DNA of 64,000 bases, taken from NCBI GenBank assembly GCA_014529385.2, contig CM043953.1:82807838-82871837 (forward strand). Reading direction: 5' to 3'. Positions 51,413 through 61,767 of the stretch are shown one piece after another. The position numbers and the translations under genes were made by a program. The notes beneath the pieces are model-generated. The model worked only from the letters and a program-made list of their open reading frames with translations, ran no database searches and was not told the DNA's origin. The stretch is from Adiantum capillus-veneris (Eukaryota; Streptophyta; Polypodiopsida; Polypodiales; Pteridaceae). The number at the start of each line of letters is the position of its first letter. Position 1 is the stretch's first letter.

Positions 51413-52078
51413 CTACAATCTTTCTACTAAAATTCTGAACTTCTGTGCATAGTCTTCAACCAGCATCTTATTTTGCTTAATGTCTCTAAGTTTTCTCAGG
51501 ACATCAGTCGGAGTCTTCTCCTTTCTAAATCTCTGCAGAAATGCCTGCTTCAAAGCATTATAAGTAGCAAAATGTGCAATGCCATATTGGCTGAACCAAC
51601 TCATGGCCTTTCCTTCCAATGTGGCAGCAAACTGTTTCATCTTAACTCCATCAGCATACATCACCTGATAGCCACTTGCCTGCCACTTAGTTTCAAACTG
51701 TGCCACATGACAGTCAGCATCTTCCTTACTCCTTGCTCTAAACTTGGCTGCCTTGACCTTTGGGTTGGGTGGTGGTTGAGCCATTAGAATGGGTTGTGGT
51801 GGTCTCCTAGGTCTTTGCCTGGTAGCCCCCTGAAGTGGGTCAAACTGGATCCTTCTCCTGGTGGTTCTTCCTGCTAGGAATAAAGCTCCAATAAATTGCC
51901 TCACTCTCCCTTCTCCTGCTGCTCCTGATCCTACCCCTCCTTGGTCTACAGGTTGCTGCCCCTGAGCATCGGGTGATTGCTGATTGTCATGATCATAGTT
52001 AAATGGATCAATGTTTCCAGCCTGTGCTTGAGCCCTTGTGTAGTACACTCTTCCTACTCTCCTGTCTCCCTCTGACAT
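51413..52078 (-). CDS. Gag protein of the gag-only element
   Basis: A 221-codon frame starting MSEGDRRVGRVYYTRAQAQA. The N-terminal half is Gln, Pro and Gly rich. From about residue 105 it matches the retrotransposon gag core: a KFRARSKEDADCHVAQFETK helix, GKAMSWF, then ALKQAFLQRFRKE and DIKQNKMLVEDYAQKFRILV. It would form particles and package RNA. It stops within the gag core, and the same frame reads on after the stop (RPTNEMLAGYFLKGLR), so the C-terminal part and zinc knuckle are lost. The element has no pol and would depend on another gypsy element. Confidence 0.75.
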   Translation of the reverse strand: MSEGDRRVGRVYYTRAQAQAGNIDPFNYDHDNQQSPDAQGQQPVDQGGVGSGAAGEGRVRQFIGALFLAGRTTRRRIQFDPLQGATRQRPRRPPQPILMAQPPPNPKVKAAKFRARSKEDADCHVAQFETKWQASGYQVMYADGVKMKQFAATLEGKAMSWFSQYGIAHFATYNALKQAFLQRFRKEKTPTDVLRKLRDIKQNKMLVEDYAQKFRILVERL

Positions 52079-52102
52079 GCATCATTACTTGAAAATAAAC
52101 GT

Positions 52103-52122
52103 TAACCCAGCGGGATCGCCAA
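52103..52122 (-). other. Primer-binding-like site of the gag-only element
   Basis: On the minus strand, directly after the LTR end (ACAACACA), the sequence reads TTTGGCGATCCCGCTGGGTT. This is in the right place for tRNA priming and similar in form to other plant gypsy sites. Confidence 0.6.
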
Positions 52123-52123
52123 A

Positions 52124-52506
52124 TGTGTTGTGGGTTAGGTCAACACATGAACATCATGCACAACAAGAATGACAATCTACTCCACCATGCTTCATCAACA
52201 ACAATTCAGACACAGTAAACATAACTACTCAAAGAATATCAGAGTAAGCAGAGACAATACACTGAATAGTTACTGCACTGCACCATCATCATCACATTCA
52301 TATCAGAGAACAGATACATCGTGCGCAGATACCTTCCCCACTTATATAGATAAATCCGACTTAACTACCCAGTCACAAGACATTCAGCAGACTGCAACTG
52401 AAAGACAGTTACATCCAACTTGGCAAAATACAGCTCAGTAAATATCCGATAAGTCAAAATCCGACTTAGCTATTCAGAGTCAGTTTCTAACATGTGCCTC
52501 TCAACA
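52124..52506 (-). repeat. 5' LTR (383 bp) of the gag-only element
   Basis: Read on the minus strand it starts TGTTGAGAGG and ends CACAACACA, followed by the primer-binding-like site. Its first 75 bp recur inverted at the other end of the element. Confidence 0.75.
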
Positions 52507-54874
52507 ATTGGAAATGTAACTTTTGTGGCGAAGAGAAATCTGGAGGAGCACCAAGAATAAGGGATCATTTGCTAGGTGGCAATACTAGAATCCAAGGAGA
52601 AAAGTGCAAGGTCTTAGGTGCTGAAGAAGTAGCTATGCGCTTAAAAGCTTTAATTGGTAAACTAATTTCCACGAGCAAAAGATCAAAACTCTCTATTTTG
52701 GACCATCACACCCCGGTATCGATAAGATCAAACCAGTATGAGTGATCATTGGGTGTAACGCCCACCAATGGAAGCACTCAAAGCAGGGAACCAGCTTCTC
52801 ATATCGATGGAACTACACCTCCAAACCATGGATCTCCTGACTTTCAGGTAGGATCGTCAAAAAGTAGACAGGTTATCTTACAGACGAGCTTCAAAGCGCT
52901 TTCCTTAGAAGAAGCAAAACTTGCACTAGCTAAAGCCATCTATTTCACTGGGGGATCATTGGCCATTGTCACCCATGATGCATGGAAGTCAGCTTGGAAA
53001 TGCATTGGGGAGTATGGTTCTGGATTTACCCCTCCAACATATCACCATATGAGAAACCAACTGTTGGATAAATGTTACACAAGCACACAACAGGATATTC
53101 AAAGGGTAATATTAAATGCAACAGAACAATCTCGATACACCATAGTTAGTGATGGTTGGTCCAACGTTCAAAGGCGACCATTGATCAACATCATGCTTGT
53201 ATGTCCTTGTGGTGAATGTTTTATCAAAGCTGTGGATAGCTCTGGTCAAATAAATTCTGGCAGTTTTATAGCTGACATCATTGGCGACGCAGTTGAGGAA
53301 CTTGGAAAAGAAAATGTTGTCCAAGTAATCATGGACAATGCCAAAAATTGCAGGGATGCAGGTAGGATACTTGAAAGTGGCTTCTCTCACCTATATAGTG
53401 TTGGTTGCAATACACACAGCTTGAACTTGGTATTGCAAGATTGGTACAAGAGGGAGGACACAGAGTGGTTCAAATGGATAGTAGACAATGCTCGCTTAAT
53501 AGTCAAGTTTGTTTTGAAGCGTCAGAGGGTTCTTGACATGTACCATCAGAGGATGTCTACTATGTTAAAACTGCCGTGCAAAACTAGATTTTGCACCAAC
53601 TACTATACGATAGAATCACTAATAAAAAATAAGAATGCTGTGATGGAGACATTTGTTTGTGCCACTTTTTCAGAATGGGAGGCTGGTCAAAGGGAGAAGA
53701 TACAAAGAAAAATAGGGGTGATCAGAGATCTACTAGCTGATCGCCACTTCTGGGATGATGTGGTGGATATGCACAATGTCATGATGCCAATTATGCTCGC
53801 ATTACGCCAACTGGATTCTGCCTTGCCTAACATAGGTAAGGTGTGGATGGCTTGGTGGACTGTTCAAGAAAGCCTTGCAAATCCAGAGGAGCCCCAGGAG
53901 CCAATTGTGAAGCCTTGGAAGACACCATTCACTCAAAAGAGGAGAGAAATTTTGAGAAAGTATGTGCATGGTCGATGGGTTGGAGCACATAGTCCACTAC
54001 ACAGCGTAGCTTTCTTATTGGATCCAGAGTATTGGGCAATGGAAATAGAAAAACTTCATGAGGAGGTGTTGGAAGACTTTTATGATGAGCATGCATCAGC
54101 TGTTACTGATCTTACGAAGTTTAAACTCAAAGAGGGTAAGTTTGGTACAGAATTTGTGCAGAAACTTGCCACGGAGCAACCAGCGTGGAAGTGGTGGATG
54201 GTGAATGGTGGTAGTGCACCCACCCTTAAACGCCTAGCTGTTAGAATACTAGCCCAATGTGCATCCAATTCAAGTTCTGAGAGAAACTGGAGTACATAAA
54301 AATATGTACATTCCACCATCAGAAACCGCCTTCTAAATTCAAGAGCTAAAAAATTGTTGTATATGTACTGCAACCATCGGCTATTGGCAAGAGTGCAAGT
54401 TGAGAACTACAAAGAGGAGATGCCGCGCTGGACTTATGATGTAACCAATGATGAGGTGGACGAAGACAGTGAGCTGCAAGGGGAATCTCATGAAGTAGAA
54501 ACTACATGTACTTTAGAAGAGGTTGAAGAGAATTTGGAAATTGAGCCAACTTTGACCCGTCATAGCAAGCGACGGTGGTTTAATTAATAGATTATCGAAT
54601 CCATTGAGTGACTTCTGGTTAAGTTCAGAAACTGTTTATTTTATAAGATTTTTTTAATATTTAGTTTAAGGTTTAGACATTTGCTTAATAATAAACGAAG
54701 CCCTTAAAAACCTTTACAAGGCCACAAATCACTATTAAAGCTTCATAATATACAAAGCCCTAACAAATCGTTGCATTATCACATATCATAATTGAAGTTG
54801 AAGTGAAGACAATTCACAATTCACTAATAAATTCTCGCAAGACAACGAGTAAATGTTTTCAAATGTTACAAAAA

Positions 54875-55864
54875 CTATCCAAGTGATAGTGAAATATTTG
54901 TGAGAATATCTTCATTCTCCTGTTCACGCTGACCTTTAAGCTTATTATAGTCTTCAGACATTTTGAACATTGCATATAGCTTTTTGGATATCTCATACTC
55001 ACATATAGCACAATGAAAGTTATTCATCATGCTTTGCATCAAGCATGATATATGATACATATGTCCGCATGGCAAGCTGAAGTGACCACACCACTCATGA
55101 AAGAATGATCTACATATGGGGCAAGGACCACCGTGCTCACCAGAAGCTGGAGGGGCCTCAATAGATGTTGGGTGCTCAATCAATGTGGTAGCATTTTGTT
55201 TTTTTATAGTCGCCTCTAAATCTTTTACGTGGCGAGATAGCACCTTCACCTCCCTTTGCAAGTCTCTATTTAGGGTTTCTTCTGCATGAGAGCCTTGTGT
55301 AGCTTGTGATGCTTTCTTGAGTTGAGTTTGAAGCTCCTCCTTAACTTGGTGCACTTCCATTGATGCACCTTCTAGTGCCAATGACATCTCTTGCCGTGTG
55401 ACGGTGATTGCAGTACTGCGAATGTCCTCAACCGTCATGTGAGGTGTCCTTGAGCTAAAGTCCACTGCTTCACCCAAGACATAATGTATGTATAACATCT
55501 TGGCAAACCACAATGGACAATCCATATGATGCATAGGATGACCCATAACATCGAGATATATGTTCTCTCCATTGTCTTGTATGTTTGCATTAATGCATTG
55601 TGATAGCTTGAGTCGGTGGCCTTTCTTGATGTTGTCATCTGCAACGTCTGACCATATGGATTTGACCATTTCTCGGTCAATCCTAGTGTTCACCTCTTTC
55701 CATTGTGTACCCACTCGGTTGGCCCACTGGGAGCAACGAGCTGCAATTCGAGCGGTGTCGTTTACTCCATCACCTTGACACATGGATCTGAGACGCTCAA
55801 AAGCGCGCTTAGCCCTTTGATTATCATTATCCATATCCTGATTAAAGGACAAGTCTGGGGTCAA
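54875..55864 (-). CDS. RING-H2 coiled-coil protein, possible E3 ubiquitin ligase
   Basis: An intact 329-codon frame. Residues 248-288 form a textbook C3H2C3 RING: CPIC, then C-x-H, H-x2-C and CAIC, with spacing C-x2-C-x14-C-x1-H-x2-H-x2-C-x10-C-x2-C. RING-H2 domains usually recruit E2 enzymes in ubiquitin transfer. Before it, about residues 165-235 are a Gln/Glu/Lys-rich predicted coiled coil (KEELQTQLKKASQATQ, then LQREVKVLSRHVKDLEATIK). The N-terminal half (AIAARCSQWANRV-type helices, WSDVADDNIKKGHRLKL) is not recognised. The start lies 19 bp from palindrome array c. There are no introns and it is surrounded by transposon DNA, so it may be an antisense accessory ORF of a retrotransposon or a retro-copied host gene. 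Confidence 0.65.
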   Translation of the reverse strand: MTPDLSFNQDMDNDNQRAKRAFERLRSMCQGDGVNDTARIAARCSQWANRVGTQWKEVNTRIDREMVKSIWSDVADDNIKKGHRLKLSQCINANIQDNGENIYLDVMGHPMHHMDCPLWFAKMLYIHYVLGEAVDFSSRTPHMTVEDIRSTAITVTRQEMSLALEGASMEVHQVKEELQTQLKKASQATQGSHAEETLNRDLQREVKVLSRHVKDLEATIKKQNATTLIEHPTSIEAPPASGEHGGPCPICRSFFHEWCGHFSLPCGHMYHISCLMQSMMNNFHCAICEYEISKKLYAMFKMSEDYNKLKGQREQENEDILTNISLSLG

Positions 55865-55882
55865 ATAGAGAAAAAAGAAATT

Positions 55883-56148
55883 CTACGCGTAGGATGTCTC
55901 CAGCTTGATTTAGGACTCCAAACCAACCTATGAGCACACCACTATGATCAGCACATCAAGGAGAAGCTAGGGTGAAAATTTCAAATCATTCTGAGCAAAA
56001 AGGCATCCTACGCGTAGGATGTCTCAAGGCCATTTTTAAATCCAAAAGAAATTCTGAGCATACCATTGTCTTGTTGGACTTAAGGGGAGTATCTGGACCA
56101 AAATTTGTTAAATTCTGAGCATATAGACATCCTATGCGTAGTATGTCT
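55883..56148. repeat. Palindrome array c (124-bp period)
   Basis: Three copies of a palindrome with half-site AGACATCCTACG lie at 55883-55892 (left arm worn), 56001-56024 (one mismatched pair) and 56125-56148 (two imperfect pairs), spaced about 124 bp. Neighbouring words ATTCTGAGCA and TCTCNAGGCCA recur with it. It lies between the divergent RING ORF and the plus-strand gag, 448 bp before the gag start. Confidence 0.8.
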
Positions 56149-56595
56149 CTAGGCCAGTTTTAGGGTCCAACTGTACCTTTGACCATACAGAAGTGTTCAC
56201 AGTGTCACAGAGATCCCAAATATTTTTTTCAAAATTGATTTTGGACTCATTTTGACCAGTCTAAACTGCATTTCATTGTTTTGGCCATAACTTTCACAAA
56301 CGGTATCGGATCGGAAAAGTTTTTATATCAAAACGTAGCCTGGGAGCGGCTCTATAGATCTCAGAGCAAAACTTGAACTAAATGCATGCCAATTTAGTTC
56401 AACTTTGAAAAAAAAGTCGTTTGAGGCCTCAAAATTCATCCGGAAGTCAGGGGTGTCTAAAAGCGACAATTTGCGAGAATTGTGACGAAACGGTTGCGGT
56501 TTTGGACATAGTTTCGACTTTTTCCTAACCAAAGAACTTGAACACAGTGGACTAAATCTACTTGAACCAAGCAAAAGCTCTTAAGCCCAGAAATC

Positions 56596-57226
56596 ATGTC
56601 TACCCTAGATTCAAACGCAGCTTACAAAAGCTTGGAGATCCCGACGATAGAGGAATATCCTCCCACAATGGAGCTTCCAAACTTGCAATTGATAAAGACC
56701 CATATTGTTGAGAGAGTTTGGATGATTGGTCATGAGAGTGAAGGACTATATAGATACATTGACGACAATGAGGTCAATCTTTATAGGTGCTCAGATCCAT
56801 ACCTACAAGAGATAACGGATTACAAGCTCTTATATGTCTACACATACGGAGTCAACTGTCAATGGAGATCTATAGTTGTCGACAAGTATGGACGAGAATA
56901 CAGAGTTGTAGAAAGAACAAATCCATAGACTGTACTAGAAAGAGGTGTATATTTGGTCAATGAAGGACCACAAATGCCTCCACCAAACACGAGAATTCCT
57001 ATAGGAATTCCAAGAAGAGAGCCACCAGGATTCCCTTCAAGAGCGATAACGAAAGAAGGATTGGGAGAGTCTCTGGTTAGACTTGTAGACAATCGACGAG
57101 TTAGACCATCCCAAGTGCAGAAATGGGTAAACAGAAAATACTCCGGAGATAAAGATCCGAGAGATCACGTAGCGGCTTTTAAAAGAGTGATTAGAGCAGA
57201 GGAAGTTTCAGATTTTGCGACACAGT
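56596..57226 (+). pseudogene. Ty3/gypsy gag N-terminal part, plus strand, cut by an LTR
   Basis: ATG at 56596 starts a frame with one TAG at 56926. The N-terminal module (NCQWRSIVVDKYGREYRVVE) is followed by a Pro-rich linker and the gag core (RRVRPSQVQKWVNRKYSGDK, then DHVAAFKRVIRAEEVSDFAT). It aligns with 20865-21000 up to GACACA at about 57220, where homology stops and the minus-strand LTR begins. This shows the gag was disrupted by that insertion. It is better preserved than the copy at 19790-21790. Confidence 0.75.
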
Positions 57227-58275
<1,049 letters not shown>

Positions 58276-58289
58276 CTCCCCCCCCTCCG
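58276..58289 (-). other. Polypurine tract of the ORF X element
   Basis: On the minus strand GCGGAGGGGGGGAG lies just after the ORF X stop and directly before the LTR start. It shows that ORF X is the 3'-most gene of its element. Confidence 0.75.
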
Positions 58290-58325
58290 CGTTCATGTCG
58301 TCCCTGACATGACTTTTATGCTTGG

Positions 58326-61300
58326 TCAATAAAGTCCTGTCGTCTTGAGCATCTGCAAATGTGATTCATATCGTAGGTTGCCGATGGTCAAGGTTGGGCC
58401 GAATATTTTGCTTTTGTGGGTGAAAAAGGCGGTGTAGAAAGCTTCTTCAAATGTTTGCATGTGGAAGCTAGGCAAAAACATAATCCTTTGGTATAGGAGG
58501 TGTAACACTTTTGGAGAAGGCTGCAATGAAAGATCGTACATCATATCAGACACCGTGTCGGCCGGTGATAGTAGACTCGAGGTTGTGGCTTTATCTGGCG
58601 CGAACACTTCAATGCAAGCTAAGAGAGTCCTGCAGATTTTCTTGAGCATCTGACATGAAAGGTCAGGAGAGCCAGTAAAGAGCTTGATGGTGCCCGTTAG
58701 GGTTTTCACCATGTAGGCTTTACCTATTCTCTCTCCTGCCTTTGGTACTGGCATCCTGGGATAATTAAGCCAATTTGGCTTCTTTTTTGCAATCCTGCCA
58801 TGCTCTTTCCAGTTTCTGACTCTTGGCACCGGGCAGAAGGTTGCATCCTCCCGGATCTCCTTTGGTGCCTCCACCAAGTAGATGAGGTAGGCTGGGTATT
58901 TGTTCAGCCACCCTTTCCTCCATCTAGGTTGTGAATCTACTATCTTCTTTAATTGTTCCTCCTTTGTGATGTCGCCTTCGTAAAGAGCGACATACTGCTC
59001 CCCTTCTAGTCTCTTTTTCTTCTTTAGCACTTCAAATTTCATCAAAGGGAAAGGCAGGCTGGGTTGCATCCACTGTTCATGGAGCACTTTTGTGTCTAGT
59101 CCCTGAAGTCTAATGGAGATTAGGAGTCTCCTCTCCCATTCCATTTCCGCCTTGGCACTCTCCTCTGCTGACTTTTCTATTTGGTCATGGAGCCTTTGTT
59201 CTTCTTCTTCAAAGATTCTTGAAGTCGAGGACACCTCTTGAGCTGGGGCTGGATCTTCAATTGTGGTTGCCTCTCCAGTTTCTGGTAGCTCTATGGCCGC
59301 TCCACCTGATTCTTCTTTTGGTGTCTCTGTCTCTCTTCTTTGTTGCTCTTGTAGATCTTGGAGCTGTTTGCGGAGGGTCTCATTCTCTGTCCGTAGTGTT
59401 TGATTTTCTAATGTGAGCCTCTCCTCTGCGGCCAATGATCCCTCCGTAATGTGCAACCTTTGCACTTGCTCTAATCTTAGCTCTCTTTGTAAGCTTCGGA
59501 CCTGGTCTTCCAAAACTGGTACGATAGCTCCCTCTTGTTCGGTTCCTGCTCTGCTAGCTCTAGGGGTAGACCTGAGTCTAGTGATTGTTCTTTCTTGGAG
59601 CTCGACTCTTTCCCTTAGCTCAACGACCTCATCCTTAGCCGCCTCCAACTCATCCTCTATCCGCTCCCTTGCTTCCTGTGCACTTGTTACTTCTCTTGAA
59701 GCCTCGGCTAGTTGGAGTATCAAGCCGTCCCTCTCGTTTTCCGCGTCATAGAGTGATGCTTTATGACTTTCAGATTCAATCATAGCATTCTCTAAATTTC
59801 TCTGCAACTCCGCTTCCTTTTGTTTGGCTGTCTCAATCTCTACTTCCTTTGCCTTGGACCTTTCTTTTATCTTGCTGAGCAGTTCATGCACCATGTGCAT
59901 GTCTTTTTCATCATCATCTGTCAACTCTAAAGCTCTTTCCGCCACCACCTCCACTGGATTTGGCTCTTCTAGTATTTTCGGTTTGTCCAGTTTCTCTTCA
60001 CTTTCTTTTTTACTCTTTGTCTTTTTCTCCGTCCCTCTCCGTTCATCTTGTTTTTGTAGAGTGATCCCATAAACTGCCTCAAGGGCCTCTTCTTCGGTGT
60101 ATCCTATCTCTACCAGATCCTCATAATCATTTCTCTTTTGTTGAACTGGATCTATCTTCTTTTCTTTGGTCTCGGCTTCCGGCTTTTCCAAAACATCTGT
60201 GGCCACCTCTACTGTGGTCTCTTTCACAATTTTTTCCGTCTTCTTCGGGCTTGGTACATCAGTCATAGAGGGATGTTTGTCCTCAGCTTCCTTGGCTTTC
60301 CCTTTGTTGGCTTGCCCATCTTTCTCTTGAGGCTTAGTAGACCCATCTACTTTCCTTTTCCCCTTGTCGTCTTTTTTCAGCTCAGCTTTTAATTGTTGTA
60401 CCTTCTCTTCAGTGTATGGATCGACAGGTTGCTGCTCCAAAATAGCCTCTGACTCCTCATAAGCTTTAATATATTGATCGTATTGATCAATATGTGGCCT
60501 GGCCGAGCTAGTTCTGACTTTAGTGGGGTCTAGCACCCACTTTTCTTCAAAGTCACCTTTTAGAGCTCTTTCCTCTCTAAACTGCTCCACTAATCTTTCC
60601 ATTCTTGCCGCTTTCTGACTTTTGGTTTGCTTGGGAGCAACCTTCTTCTTTACTTTCTTCTTAAGTGGCTCGTCCACATCCTCTTCAGGTTCTGAAACTA
60701 CTTCTAGTTTTCGGCGTGCTCTTGTGGATGCCCTCTTGGATACTTCGGGTTGTTCTTCCTCCTCGTCGGCTTCTCTAAGCCACTCATTCTGGGAGGGAGC
60801 CTTTGGCCACTGATCTCTAGCTCCAATAGCTTCATAAGCTATTCTTGTCAGAATTTCCGCTCCTCCTATGTATTTTGGCTTCTCGTTGTGCATGGCAATT
60901 ACTTGCTCGTGGATCTGTTGAGCGTAATTCACCTCTTTTGGCATATTGCTCTTTAATGCCCATGTGATGGTGGTCGCAATGGCATGGGGTGGTGTCGTAT
61001 ACTTTTGCGGTCTTTTACTGCAAACATGAAGAAATTGGTTGTACAGTCGGCAAAGGGTTGCCGCTCTTGGGTCCTTCATATCTTCATAGGTCGCATTTTG
61101 TTTCTTGGGCCCATAGACCTCTATGGCCTCCCTTCTTTTTCTGACCGCGCTCCCTTTGTTGTGCAGCTTCAATGCGTCTGCAATTAGCTGTGGAGTGATT
61201 TGTACCTCTACCTTCTCTCCATCCATGGCTATCAATGTGGCTTTTCCATCCTTTTGAATGGATGTTGCCAACTCGTACACTCTTCTTGCATCCACACCTG

Positions 61301-61601
61301 ATGGTCTCGAGGTGAAGAAACTGTGCAAGTTTGCCCTTTCCAGGTACCTGTTGATGTCTTCTGACCTGCTATAATCTACCAATTCCTGTGGGATCATCGG
61401 TACATCCACCGCTTTCCCTTGAGGATCTCTGAAAGTCCCCTGGTAGATCTTTATTCCCTCTTTCTCCAATACTGCTTCCTCCACCCAAGTTTTGGTTGGC
61501 TTGAGGGTTTCTGCTAGAATGTCAAATGGTTCCGCTTGTGCAATAGCATCTTTGATTGTCGATCTTTTTCTCTTCGTTGTCGATGACTTGGTGGAATCCA
61601 T
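58326..61601 (-). CDS. ORF X: large coiled-coil protein, 3'-terminal ORF of a gypsy-like element
   Basis: Intact, 1091 codons. Residues 50-265 form a globular domain (SFFTSRPSGVDARRVYELAT, then VEVQITPQLIADALKL and RAATLCRLYNQFLHVC). In pattern it recalls the 'putative plant transposon protein' domain found in Athila-like elements (recognition by pattern only). A very basic stretch, KKKVKKK near 314-320, may be a nuclear signal. Residues 340-600 are charged. About 600-830 form a long coiled coil (heptads in DELEAAKDEVVELRERVELQ). A C-terminal globular domain (860-1091) has PDLSCQMLKKICRTLL and MFLPSFHMQTFEEAFYTAFF. No zinc, protease or polymerase motif is seen. The purine tract and 3' LTR start 37 bp past the stop. 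A decayed plus-strand relative is at 38682-45421. The role is unknown. Position suggests an env-like or accessory ORF, and the domain plan suggests a structural protein. Confidence 0.8.
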   Translation of the reverse strand: MDSTKSSTTKRKRSTIKDAIAQAEPFDILAETLKPTKTWVEEAVLEKEGIKIYQGTFRDPQGKAVDVPMIPQELVDYSRSEDINRYLERANLHSFFTSRPSGVDARRVYELATSIQKDGKATLIAMDGEKVEVQITPQLIADALKLHNKGSAVRKRREAIEVYGPKKQNATYEDMKDPRAATLCRLYNQFLHVCSKRPQKYTTPPHAIATTITWALKSNMPKEVNYAQQIHEQVIAMHNEKPKYIGGAEILTRIAYEAIGARDQWPKAPSQNEWLREADEEEEQPEVSKRASTRARRKLEVVSEPEEDVDEPLKKKVKKKVAPKQTKSQKAARMERLVEQFREERALKGDFEEKWVLDPTKVRTSSARPHIDQYDQYIKAYEESEAILEQQPVDPYTEEKVQQLKAELKKDDKGKRKVDGSTKPQEKDGQANKGKAKEAEDKHPSMTDVPSPKKTEKIVKETTVEVATDVLEKPEAETKEKKIDPVQQKRNDYEDLVEIGYTEEEALEAVYGITLQKQDERRGTEKKTKSKKESEEKLDKPKILEEPNPVEVVAERALELTDDDEKDMHMVHELLSKIKERSKAKEVEIETAKQKEAELQRNLENAMIESESHKASLYDAENERDGLILQLAEASREVTSAQEARERIEDELEAAKDEVVELRERVELQERTITRLRSTPRASRAGTEQEGAIVPVLEDQVRSLQRELRLEQVQRLHITEGSLAAEERLTLENQTLRTENETLRKQLQDLQEQQRRETETPKEESGGAAIELPETGEATTIEDPAPAQEVSSTSRIFEEEEQRLHDQIEKSAEESAKAEMEWERRLLISIRLQGLDTKVLHEQWMQPSLPFPLMKFEVLKKKKRLEGEQYVALYEGDITKEEQLKKIVDSQPRWRKGWLNKYPAYLIYLVEAPKEIREDATFCPVPRVRNWKEHGRIAKKKPNWLNYPRMPVPKAGERIGKAYMVKTLTGTIKLFTGSPDLSCQMLKKICRTLLACIEVFAPDKATTSSLLSPADTVSDMMYDLSLQPSPKVLHLLYQRIMFLPSFHMQTFEEAFYTAFFTHKSKIFGPTLTIGNLRYESHLQMLKTTGLY

Positions 61602-61767
61602 AGATCCTATAACTCCAATTTCAGAAGTTAGTGTCTTTTTAGTACTGAAAGCCGAAATGAAGCTTTTAACTATCCAAATGACTTGAAAATTGAAACATGA
61701 GCTATTCAGGGCCTAAGGATGCAAGGTAGGTGAAAAAATATGCAAAATGGGCTCAAAATCATGCTGG

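Larger units (their letters stand above)
51268..52506 (-). mobile_element. Gag-only retroelement with one LTR and inverted ends, 5-bp target duplication
   Basis: The ends are TGTTGAGAGG...CCTCTCAACA, flanked by ATTGG on both sides (51263-51267 and 52507-52511). The outer 75 bp at each end are perfect inverted copies (51268-51342 and 52432-52506). The right end continues into a 383-bp LTR (52124-52506, minus orientation) followed by a primer-binding-like site and a gag ORF. The left end is not a direct LTR copy but the first 75 bp of the LTR in opposite orientation. Confidence 0.88.
51079..54587 (+). pseudogene. hAT-superfamily transposase, split by a retroelement
   Basis: The first coding part, 51079-51267, ends in KYQDW. 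The reading frame resumes at 52512 with KCNFCGEEKSGG, so without the 1239-bp insertion and one target copy the frame is continuous and makes a BED-type zinc finger (WKCNFCG, then RIRDHL). The body follows (52749-54296), with VSDGWSNVQRRPLINIML and CNTHSLNLVLQD, typical of the DUF659/hAT catalytic region. The C-terminal hAT dimerisation signature NSSSERNWST is at about 54270. An acidic tail runs to 54587. Only two in-frame stops are seen, TGA at 52743 and TAA at 54297, so this is a lightly damaged DNA transposase. Terminal inverted repeats of the transposon were not found. Confidence 0.9.

Noticed and set aside
52169-52441. A 90-codon plus-strand frame in the gag-only element
   Set aside because: It lies wholly within the LTR and is antisense to the element; it has no recognisable motif.
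59219-60392. Several plus-strand Ser/Leu-rich frames within 59.2-60.4 kb
   Set aside because: They are shadows of the intact minus-strand ORF X.
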